Shown here: one piece after another, positions 7,882-17,148 of the stretch
Numbering within the stretch: the first letter of the stretch is position 1
How the letters are laid out: every line of letters starts with the position of its first letter
Assembly: GCA_019635875.1 (NCBI GenBank)
Contig: JAHBYP010000008.1
Span: 216,004-280,003, forward strand
DNA length: 64,000 nucleotides
Source of the DNA: Alphaproteobacteria bacterium
GTDB lineage: Bacteria > Pseudomonadota > Alphaproteobacteria > Reyranellales > Reyranellaceae
Direction: 5' to 3'
The notes under the pieces: generated by a model
Told to the model about the DNA's origin: nothing
Seen by the model: only the letters and a program-made list of their open reading frames with translations
Databases searched by the model: none
Translations under genes and position numbers: made by a program

Positions 7882-10425
7882 ATGCGTCCATCTCCGTGGA
7901 AGGTGGTGGCCTACGCCATCATCGTGATATGCGGCATCGCCGCTGCGCTTCCCAATCTGTTCACCCGCGAACAACTCGACCTGCTTCCGCGCTGGCTGCC
8001 CAAGCAACAGGTGACGCTGGGACTCGACCTCCGAGGCGGTTCCCAGCTCCTGCTGGAGATCGACGGCGAGGCGGTTCTCAAGGACCGTCTGGCCGGGCTC
8101 GCCAGCCCGGCCGATCAGGCCCTGCGACAGGCGCGCATTGCAACGCGTACCGCCAGGACGACGACGACGGCGATCATCGTCGAGCTGGTCGACCCCGCGC
8201 GAACCCAGGACGCGCAGCGCGCGCTCGCATCGCTGGCCACGCCGGTCACGAATCGCTTCGGCACCGAGGGCCGTCCGGGACTTGAGATCACCATCGAGCG
8301 TAGCGGCTTTATCCGCCTGCGCCCGACGGAAGCGGACATCGCCGCGCGCATCGACCGAGCCGCGGATCAAAGTCTCGAGATCGTCCGGCGGCGCATCGAT
8401 GAGGCCGGCATCGCCGAACCGACGGTCGTGCGGCAGGGCGCCGCGCGTATCCTGGTACAGCTTCCCGGCGTCAACGATCCGGCGCGCCTCAAGGGACTGC
8501 TCGGCAGCACGGCACGGCTCACGTTCCACATGGTCGCCGAGCAGCAGGCCGATGCCGAACCAGGCACCCTTCTCCTGCCGCTCGACGGCAGCAGCGAGAA
8601 GATCAGGATCAGGCAACGGGTCATGCTCGAAGGCGACCGCCTGGTCGACGCGAGCGCCTCCTTCGACCAGCGTACCGGCGAGCCGATCGTTCAGTTTCGC
8701 TTCGACAGCGAAGGCGCCAGTCGCTTCGGCCGCATCACCGACGGGAACGTCGGTAAGCCATTCGCCATCGTGCTCGACGGCAAGGTGCTGAGCGCGCCCG
8801 TCATTCGCGAGCCGATCCTGGGTGGCTCCGGGCAGATCAGCGGGCACTTCACGGTCCAGGGCGCACGCGACCTCGCCGTGCTGCTGCGCGCGGGCGCGCT
8901 GCCCGTGCCCATGAAGGTGATCGAAGAGCGCACCGTCGGCGCCGACCTCGGCAGCGACGCCATCGAGCAGGGCCTGAACACCGGCCTGATCGGCTTCGCG
9001 CTGGTATTCGCCTTCATGCTGGTTCTTTACGGCGCATGGGGTCTGGTCGCCAACCTGGCGCTCACGATCAACGTGGCGCTGACCTTCGCAGCGCTGAGCC
9101 TGCTGGAAGCGACATTGACCTTGCCCGGCATCGCCGGGATCGTGCTCGGCATCGGATTGGCCGTCGATGCCAACGTCCTGATCAACGAGCGCATCCGCGA
9201 GGAGATCGCGAAGGGGCGCAGTGCGCGAGCCGCGCTGGATGCCGGCTTCCGGCGCGCCTACAGCACGATCGTCGACTCCAACGTGACCACGCTGATCGCG
9301 ACGACGATGCTGTTCGCGCTCGGCTCGGGCCCGGTGCGTGGCTTCGCGGTGACGATGGGCCTGGGCATCGTCATCTCCATGTTCACCGCGGTCTCGGTCG
9401 TGCGCATGATCATGACATTGTGGGTCGCTGGCGGCCGCCGGCCCCGGCCATTCAATATCCGACCGTTGTTCAGATTCCGGCTGTTCCCTGACCGGACATC
9501 GCTGCGCTTCATGCGTGCCCGGTTCGCCGGAATTGCGCTCTCCGCCGTGTTGTCGCTTTCGTCGCTGGCGCTGCTCGTCTCGCCGGGCCTGAACTACGGC
9601 ATCGACTTCAAGGGCGGCACGCTGGTCGAGGTCCGCACCGAGCAGGCGACCGGGCTCGACACGTTGCGCGGCGTCTTGAACGGCCTGGGCCTCGGCGAGG
9701 TCGCGCTGCAGGAGGCCGGGTCGGCGCGGCAGATCCTGATCCGGATCGAGCGTCAGGCGGGCGGTGAGCAGGAGCAGATCGCCGCCACCGACAAGGTTAG
9801 GGCAACGCTCGCGGCCGTGTCGCCCGGCTCCTCGATCGAACGGGTCGAGGTCGTCGGGCCGAAGGTCAGTGGCGAGCTGGTGGAGGCAGGCGTGCTGGCC
9901 GTCGTGCTCGCGGCGCTGGCGATGCTCATCTACATCTGGGTGAGATTCGAGTGGCAGTTCGCCGTCGGCGCGATCGTCACACTGGTGCTCGATATCACCA
10001 AGACCGTCGGATTGTTCGCCGTCACCGGGATGGACTTCAACCTGACGGCCATCGCCGCCCTGCTGACCCTCGTGGGCTATTCGGTGAACGACAAGGTCGT
10101 CGTGTACGACCGCATGCGCGAGAACCTGCGTCTCTACAAGACCATGCCGTTGCGCGAGCTGATCGATCTGAGCATCAACGCGACCTTGGCGCGCAGCATC
10201 TACACGTCGGCCACGGCCTTCCTGTCGATGCTGCCGATGGCCCTCGCCGGGGGCAGCGCGGTCGACAACTTCGCGGTGTCGATGGTGTTCGGCATCGTCG
10301 TCGGTGCCAGCTCGTCGATCTTCATCGCCGCACCGATCCTGCTCTTCCTGGGCGAAGGCCGACTCCGCCCGGGCCGGTCGGCCGCGCGCGAAGTCCGCGG
10401 CCGCGGCCAAGAAGCGCTGGAATGA
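7882..10425 (+). CDS. secDF: Fused protein-export membrane protein SecDF
   Basis: An 847-residue fusion of SecD (about residues 1-500) and SecF (about 540-830). SecD markers: an N-terminal span, GLDLRGGSQLLLEID (family signature), a large periplasmic P1 region, and the membrane block with GIGLAVDANVLINERIREE, whose Asp is needed for proton flow. SecF markers: NYGIDFKGGTLVEV and VGYSVNDKVVVYDRMREN. SecDF uses the proton gradient to pull exported proteins out of SecYEG. The window also holds separate secD and secF genes at 48643-51475, so this is a second set, diverged from them. It is isolated (no yajC nearby) and lies 11 bases from the tRNA-Lys 3' end. Confidence 0.93.
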   Translation: MRPSPWKVVAYAIIVICGIAAALPNLFTREQLDLLPRWLPKQQVTLGLDLRGGSQLLLEIDGEAVLKDRLAGLASPADQALRQARIATRTARTTTTAIIVELVDPARTQDAQRALASLATPVTNRFGTEGRPGLEITIERSGFIRLRPTEADIAARIDRAADQSLEIVRRRIDEAGIAEPTVVRQGAARILVQLPGVNDPARLKGLLGSTARLTFHMVAEQQADAEPGTLLLPLDGSSEKIRIRQRVMLEGDRLVDASASFDQRTGEPIVQFRFDSEGASRFGRITDGNVGKPFAIVLDGKVLSAPVIREPILGGSGQISGHFTVQGARDLAVLLRAGALPVPMKVIEERTVGADLGSDAIEQGLNTGLIGFALVFAFMLVLYGAWGLVANLALTINVALTFAALSLLEATLTLPGIAGIVLGIGLAVDANVLINERIREEIAKGRSARAALDAGFRRAYSTIVDSNVTTLIATTMLFALGSGPVRGFAVTMGLGIVISMFTAVSVVRMIMTLWVAGGRRPRPFNIRPLFRFRLFPDRTSLRFMRARFAGIALSAVLSLSSLALLVSPGLNYGIDFKGGTLVEVRTEQATGLDTLRGVLNGLGLGEVALQEAGSARQILIRIERQAGGEQEQIAATDKVRATLAAVSPGSSIERVEVVGPKVSGELVEAGVLAVVLAALAMLIYIWVRFEWQFAVGAIVTLVLDITKTVGLFAVTGMDFNLTAIAALLTLVGYSVNDKVVVYDRMRENLRLYKTMPLRELIDLSINATLARSIYTSATAFLSMLPMALAGGSAVDNFAVSMVFGIVVGASSSIFIAAPILLFLGEGRLRPGRSAAREVRGRGQEALE

Positions 10426-10436
10426 TGGAGCGCGGA

Positions 10437-10511
10437 TGGTGAGCGCGGCGGGGATCGAACCCGCGACCCTCTGATTAAAAGTCAGATGCTCTGCCGCTGA
10501 GCTACGCGCCC
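10437..10511 (-). tRNA. tRNA-Lys (anticodon UUU)
   Basis: The reverse strand folds as a full cloverleaf of 75 nt. Acceptor GGGCGCG pairs with CGCGCTC (one G-U), the D arm is GCTC...GAGC, the anticodon stem is TCTGA/TCAGA around loop CTTTTAA (anticodon TTT), and the T arm is GCGGG-TTCGATC-CCCGC. A 3' discriminator A and CCA are encoded (10437-10440). It is convergent with the SecDF gene. Confidence 0.96.
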
Positions 10512-10619
10512 GCCCTCGGCGGCGCCGGTATAGGCGGCGGGGTCGGCGCGGTCAACGCGTGTGGACACAGGACGAGGCCGGGCGGAGCAGCCTCCGCCCG
10601 GCCCGTTGTGCTGCCGGCG

Positions 10620-10949
10620 CTACTGCCAGCTGCCCTCGATATAGACCCAGCCGGGGCCGCGACGCTCCCAGCGGCCGGGGATCCAGGTCGCGCCGCGTCG
10701 CGGACGCACGACGTAGCGGCCCTCGACCCATTCATGGGCGCGACCGTTCCAGCGCCAGTAGCCGGGCTGCCAGAACTCCGCCTCGCGGCGTTCCATCGGG
10801 ATCACCGGCACCACCTCGACGCGCGGTGGAGGCGGCTCCATCGGCACAACTTCGATCTGGATCTGCGCCAGAGCGGGCGGCAGCACCAGCGCACATCCGC
10901 TTGCCACCGCCAGGCTGGCAAACATCCCGCGACGGGACAGGACGGTCAT
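10620..10949 (-). CDS. YXWGXW-repeat exported protein
   Basis: A 109-residue secreted protein. It opens with a Tat-like signal (LSRRGMFASLAVASG) ending near PPALAQ. The mature part has a Pro/Val-rich stretch followed by Trp/Tyr-rich repeats (FWQPGYWRWNGRAHEW, GRYVVRPRRGATWIPGRW, PGWVYIEGSW) that match the YXWGXW repeat family: short periplasmic or outer-membrane proteins of unknown function, common in proteobacteria. GGAG lies about 8 bases before the start. It follows coaD in the same direction, 133 bases away, but no functional link is evident. Confidence 0.75.
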   Translation of the reverse strand: MTVLSRRGMFASLAVASGCALVLPPALAQIQIEVVPMEPPPPRVEVVPVIPMERREAEFWQPGYWRWNGRAHEWVEGRYVVRPRRGATWIPGRWERRGPGWVYIEGSWQ

Positions 10950-11082
10950 GTGGAAGCTCCATCGTTTCCGGGGCGCCAGGGGTCGGCGCCGGATGATGGG
11001 CTAAACGGGCGCTGGGAGGCGGCGTTCCCCGCCGCCACGGGCTTGGCACATGCGTGGCCGGCGTAAGGCGGAAAGCGCCGCC

Positions 11083-11601
11083 TCAGTTCACGCCGCGCTG
11101 GCCGGCGAATTTGGCCTTCAGCCGGTCGAAGACCTTGGCCGAGACGAACGAGGAGGTGTTGCCGCCCAGCCGCGCGATGTCCTTCACCAGGCTCGAGGCG
11201 ATGAACTGATGGCGGTCCGACGCCATCAGGAAGATGGTCTCGATGCCGGGTTCCATGCGCGCGTTCATGTTGGCCATCTGGATCTCGTACTCGAAATCCG
11301 ACACCGCGCGCAGGCCGCGGATGATGCAGGTGGCGCTCTGCGACTTGGCGAAGTGCACCAGCAGGCCGGTGAAGGGCACGATAGTGATGCGCGCGCGCAG
11401 CTCCTCGGGCTGCTCGGCGATCACCTCGCCCAGCATCTCGATGCGCTCCTCGAGCGAGAACAGCGGGCCCTTGCCGACGTTCATCGCCGGCGCCAGCACC
11501 AGCCGGTCGACCAGCCGCATCGAACGCCGCACGATCTCGGCGTGGCCGCTGGTGATCGGATCGAAGGTGCCGGGATAGACACCGATTCGCTCGTTCGCCA
11601 T
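11083..11601 (-). CDS. coaD: Phosphopantetheine adenylyltransferase
   Basis: A 172-residue enzyme, the usual CoaD length. It transfers AMP from ATP to 4'-phosphopantetheine, the penultimate step of coenzyme A synthesis in the cytoplasm. The nucleotidyltransferase signature is YPGTFDPITSGH at residues 9-20, with the T/HxGH motif near its end. Later landmarks are IIRGLRAVSDFEYE (substrate Arg and Asp-Phe-Glu) and the ISSSLVK-type loop, here IASSLVKDIA. It follows gyrA on the same strand with a gap of about 110 bases; gyrA-coaD adjacency is usual in Alphaproteobacteria. Confidence 0.97.
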   Translation of the reverse strand: MANERIGVYPGTFDPITSGHAEIVRRSMRLVDRLVLAPAMNVGKGPLFSLEERIEMLGEVIAEQPEELRARITIVPFTGLLVHFAKSQSATCIIRGLRAVSDFEYEIQMANMNARMEPGIETIFLMASDRHQFIASSLVKDIARLGGNTSSFVSAKVFDRLKAKFAGQRGVN

Positions 11602-11712
11602 GTTCCCCCCGCCGTCTGAACCGACGTTTATGGTGCGTTGCGGTACGCCCTCATAACCGGATTGCGGTCAGGTTTCTACCTTGTTGCGGCAGTGCAACAC
11701 AGCACGGCGGAA

Positions 11713-14526
<2,814 letters not shown>

Positions 14527-14777
14527 GGCCGTTTTTCGATGGAAAACTTGGCGGGTTTCCGGAACCCGAAACCGCGTCGCCGCACACTAGCAGACCACGC
14601 CCCGGAGGCAATCGAAATCGACGCCTCCGGACGGGCTGTAAACTATTGAAATTGCTCATAAAAACGACGTCTTTTTTGCGGCTGCGAAGACTCCGTGAAG
14701 TGACTGCCACACTGTCGAATCTGGTCGCCGAAATCCGCCCTGCGGGCTAGGGTCGGGCAGCCATTTCGCGAGGTCCC
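14527..14777. promoter_or_regulatory. Divergent gyrA/HAD intergenic region with hairpin
   Basis: This 251-base gap separates the divergent gyrA and HAD genes. Within the gyrA leader, CCGGAGGC (14602-14609) and GCCTCCGG (14623-14630) form an 8-bp perfect stem with a 13-nt loop. Beyond it, 14638-14680 is unusually AT-rich for this genome (TTGAAATTGCTCATAAAA), the likely promoter area for gyrA. No exact -35/-10 pair can be named. Confidence 0.45.
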
Positions 14778-15404
14778 GTGAGCACCATTGCAGCCGCCCC
14801 GCCATCGGTCGTGGTGTTCGATCTGGGCGGCGTCATCGCCGACTGGAATCCGCGTTATCTGTTCAGCTCGATCATCGCCGAGAGCTGCGAGCTCGACTGG
14901 TTCCTGGACAATGTCTGCAACCAGAAATTCTTCCTCGCGCTCGACCTGGCAAGGGACTCGCGCGAGGCCGCCAGGCCACACATGGCGCTGTTCCCCGACC
15001 ACGCGCATCACCTCAGGACCTATGTCGAGCGCTTCGCCGAGACGGTGCGCGGCGAGATCGCGCCGATGGGCGACCTGATGCGCCGCCTGCACAAGGCCGG
15101 CGTGCCAATGCATGGTCTCACCAACTGGGCGGCCGACACCTTCGCCGCGACGCGCCGGCGCCTGCCGGTGCTCGAGCTGATGGACCACATCGTGGTGTCG
15201 GGCGAGGAAGGCCTCGTGAAGCCCGATCCGCGCATCTTCGAGCTGGTCTGCCAACGCGGCGGCTTCACGCCCGACCAGGGCGTGTTCGTCGACGATTCCG
15301 TGAAGAACGTCGAGGGCGCCCGCGCCTTCGGCCTGCGCGCCATCCACCACCGCAGCCCGGACGAAACGATCGCCCAGCTGCGGGCGATGGGGCTGCCGGC
15401 CTGA
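14778..15404 (+). CDS. HAD-superfamily phosphatase (HAD-IA type)
   Basis: A 208-residue enzyme with all haloacid-dehalogenase motifs. VFDLGGVIADWNP near residue 13 is motif I, although the second Asp of DxD is replaced by Gly, as in the FDLGGVL subgroup (YihX-like phosphatases). GLTNWA carries motif II Thr, KPDPRIFEL motif III Lys, and GVFVDDSVKNVEGA motif IV acidic pair. YihX-like members hydrolyse sugar phosphates such as glucose-1-phosphate; this assignment is by family only. The start is GTG at 14778 after GCGAGGTCCC. It is divergent from gyrA and convergent with ssb. Confidence 0.88.
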   Translation: MSTIAAAPPSVVVFDLGGVIADWNPRYLFSSIIAESCELDWFLDNVCNQKFFLALDLARDSREAARPHMALFPDHAHHLRTYVERFAETVRGEIAPMGDLMRRLHKAGVPMHGLTNWAADTFAATRRRLPVLELMDHIVVSGEEGLVKPDPRIFELVCQRGGFTPDQGVFVDDSVKNVEGARAFGLRAIHHRSPDETIAQLRAMGLPA

Positions 15405-15417
15405 GCTGGCCGGCGGC

Positions 15418-15584
15418 GTTGCCATGGTTTGCCATGGCTTCACATGCCGTCCACCTGGCCACCCGGGAGCCGCCCGCCTGATTGCTATGGTTTGGCCTGG
15501 TCTTCGCGGAGTCCGCCCAGGATCAACGGGGGCGCCGGGCGTCCGGAATCGGCCCGACCCGATTGCTATGGTTTGACATGGCTG
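15418..15584. repeat. Three spaced 23-bp direct repeats between the HAD gene and ssb
   Basis: Three related 23-mers start at 15418, 15481 and 15562. Shared core: TTGCYATGGTTTG followed by a degenerate CATGG. Copies 2 and 3 begin identically (ATTGCTATGGTTTG); copy 1 is GTTGCCATGGTTTG. Centre spacings are 63 and 81 bases. They fall in the 334-base gap between convergent genes, where promoters are not expected. A weaker fourth match (ATTGGGCATGG) lies near 15645. Function unknown. Confidence 0.6.
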
Positions 15585-15662
15585 CAGCGGTCCACAGCGG
15601 CGCCGTCGACGCCGGCCTCCCGGTCGGCGATCCGGCCGGACGGGATTGGGCATGGCCATGCG

Positions 15663-15693
15663 ATCGGCTCCTGATGCACGTTCAGGAGCCGAT
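15663..15693. terminator. Perfect 12-bp stem-loop between the HAD gene and ssb
   Basis: ATCGGCTCCTGA (15663-15674) and its exact complement TCAGGAGCCGAT (15682-15693) enclose a 7-nt loop. It sits 45 bases past the ssb stop and 259 past the HAD stop, between convergent genes, so it may end or stabilise both transcripts. There is no T-tract, so intrinsic termination is uncertain. Confidence 0.6.
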
Positions 15694-15738
15694 GCTGCGG
15701 CTGCGGTGCGCGAACGCCGGTTTCCGCCCCTACGGTCG

Positions 15739-16233
15739 TCAGAACGGGATGTCGTCGTCCAGGTCGCTCTTGCCGCCGCGCGCCGCGGGACGGGCAGCAC
15801 CCGAACGCGCGCCGCCGTTTCTGGCGCCCTCGTCGTAGACGCCGCCATCGTCATCGGCGCCCTCGCCCATGCCCCCGCCGCCGCGGCTGTCCAGCAGGGT
15901 GAGCGCGCCGCCGAAGCGCGGCACCACGACCTCGGTGGTGTATCGCTCCTGATTGTCCTTGTCGGTCCATTTGCGGGTAGCGAGCTGGCCCTCGAGATAG
16001 ACCTTGGAGCCCTTGCGCAGGTACTTCTGGGCGATCTCGCCCAGCTTGTCGTTGAAGATCACCACGCGGTGCCACTCGGTGCGCTCCTTGCGCTCGCCTG
16101 TCGCCTTGTCGCGCCAGTTGTCCGACGTCGCGACCGACATGTTCACCACCATGCCGCCGCTGGTCATGTTGCGGACCTCGGGGTCGCGGCCGAGATTCCC
16201 GACCAGAATCACCTTGTTCACACTGCCGGCCAT
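15739..16233 (-). CDS. ssb: Single-stranded DNA-binding protein
   Basis: A 164-residue SSB that coats single-stranded DNA in replication, repair and recombination. The OB fold occupies residues 1-110, with [19 protein letters not shown] at the start and [19 protein letters not shown] in the middle. A flexible Gly/Asp-rich linker follows, and the chain ends in the acidic DDDIPF tip that docks partner proteins. A perfect GAAC-N7-GAAC LexA-type box lies 59 bases before the start, so SOS induction is likely. Transcribed towards the HAD gene. Confidence 0.97.
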   Translation of the reverse strand: MAGSVNKVILVGNLGRDPEVRNMTSGGMVVNMSVATSDNWRDKATGERKERTEWHRVVIFNDKLGEIAQKYLRKGSKVYLEGQLATRKWTDKDNQERYTTEVVVPRFGGALTLLDSRGGGGMGEGADDDGGVYDEGARNGGARSGAARPAARGGKSDLDDDIPF

Positions 16234-16291
16234 CGTTGGCCTCCTTTCGGCTTTCCCGGAACGGCGGGGACCGTTCCTACCTCACGCTCTG

Positions 16292-16306
16292 GAACATAGC
16301 GCGAAC
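16292..16306. promoter_or_regulatory. LexA (SOS) box upstream of ssb
   Basis: The sequence GAACATAGCGCGAAC is a perfect GAAC-N7-GAAC, that is GTTC-N7-GTTC on the ssb strand, the known alphaproteobacterial LexA operator. It lies 59 bases before the ssb start. The uvrA gene in this window has a near-identical box at the same distance. Confidence 0.85.
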
Positions 16307-16309
16307 ACT

Positions 16310-16318
16310 TGTGGATAA
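16310..16318 (-). promoter_or_regulatory. DnaA-box match near the ssb promoter
   Basis: TGTGGATAA on the plus strand is the exact complement of the DnaA consensus TTATCCACA. It lies 4 bases beyond the ssb SOS box, about 77 bases from the ssb start. A single 9-mer match in 64 kb is close to chance, so function is uncertain. Confidence 0.35.
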
Positions 16319-16342
16319 ACCACCAATTTCTGGTTGTGACGG

Positions 16343-17044
16343 TCAGACCGCCCGCTGCAGCACATCGGCCACGAATTGCGGGTCGTCGAGCATGACGAGG
16401 TGTCCGGCCGGGCTGCTGTGGAGCTTCCAGCCGGGCTCGGCCTTCAATTTCTCGGCCTCGGCGAGGAAGGGCGATGGCGCCCAGCCGGTCGTCGAGACGT
16501 AGTGACGGTTCCGCACCGTGCGCCAGGCGCCGTTGAGCTGGATGGCCTCGAGCAGGCAGGCGATCGGCATGCCGGTGCAGCGGGCATCGAACATCTCGCG
16601 ATCAGCCATGTTGAGGTTGAAGACCTCGCCCGGCACCGGCTCGATGCGCAGCCCGCCCTGGCCGGCGGTGCTGCCGAGGAACATCGGCACGAAGGGCACC
16701 GGCATGTGCTTCCACAGCGCATCGCCGTTCTCGGGGATGAACGAGTCGATATAGACCAGCGAGCGCACCCGGCCGGGCATGTGATCGGCGACGCCGCTGA
16801 TGACGAAGCCGCCATAGGCGTGGCCGCACAGCACGACATCGTTGAGCGCCTCGTAGCGCAGCACGTTGGCGACATCCTCGATGTGCAGGGACAGGTTTGC
16901 CTCGGCGCGGATATGGCTGCGATCGCCCGCGCCGGTCAGCGTCGGCGTATAGACGTCATGCCCCTTGGCGCGCAGCAACTTCGCCACCCGGCCGAAGATC
17001 CATCCGCCCTGCGAAGGCCCATGCACCAGCACGTACGTCGCCAT
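16343..17044 (-). CDS. Alpha/beta-fold hydrolase with Ala at the nucleophile position
   Basis: A 233-residue protein of the small esterase/hydroxynitrile-lyase-like alpha/beta hydrolases. The ATG at 17044 follows GGGGGAGATT, and the protein begins at the first beta strand (YVLVHGPSQGGWIF, oxyanion HG). The nucleophile elbow should read G-x-S-x-G but here reads GHAYG, with Ala76 coded by GCC. The late His (PAGHLVMLDDP) is kept. Either the enzyme is inactive or it uses other chemistry; GHAYG variants do occur in this superfamily. It lies 109 bases beyond the ssb start, on the same strand as ssb and the next gene. Confidence 0.82.
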   Translation of the reverse strand: MATYVLVHGPSQGGWIFGRVAKLLRAKGHDVYTPTLTGAGDRSHIRAEANLSLHIEDVANVLRYEALNDVVLCGHAYGGFVISGVADHMPGRVRSLVYIDSFIPENGDALWKHMPVPFVPMFLGSTAGQGGLRIEPVPGEVFNLNMADREMFDARCTGMPIACLLEAIQLNGAWRTVRNRHYVSTTGWAPSPFLAEAEKLKAEPGWKLHSSPAGHLVMLDDPQFVADVLQRAV

Positions 17045-17148
17045 CAATCTCCCCCTGCCGCGCGGGCGCAGCCTCGCCGATCCATGCGCGCGAGTCACGG
17101 TGCATAACCGTTCTCAACCTTCGCTTCTCCGGGGAAAGCAGGGCGGCC

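Noticed and set aside
7867..10410. Open frame of 847 codons opposite SecDF, and similar long frames opposite the MBOAT and TrmFO regions
   Set aside because: Shadow frames of well-identified genes; no motifs, biased amino acids, no ribosome sites.
10437..10511. tRNA-Lys or tRNA-Leu as integration sites of a mobile island
   Set aside because: No integrase, phage gene or repeated 3' tRNA end was seen on either side of the two tRNAs.
15418..15584. CRISPR array
   Set aside because: Only three diverged repeats with unequal spacing (63 and 81) and no cas genes in 64 kb.
16310..16318. Replication origin near ssb
   Set aside because: A single DnaA-box match, no clustered boxes or AT-rich unwinding region, and no dnaA/dnaN/parAB genes.
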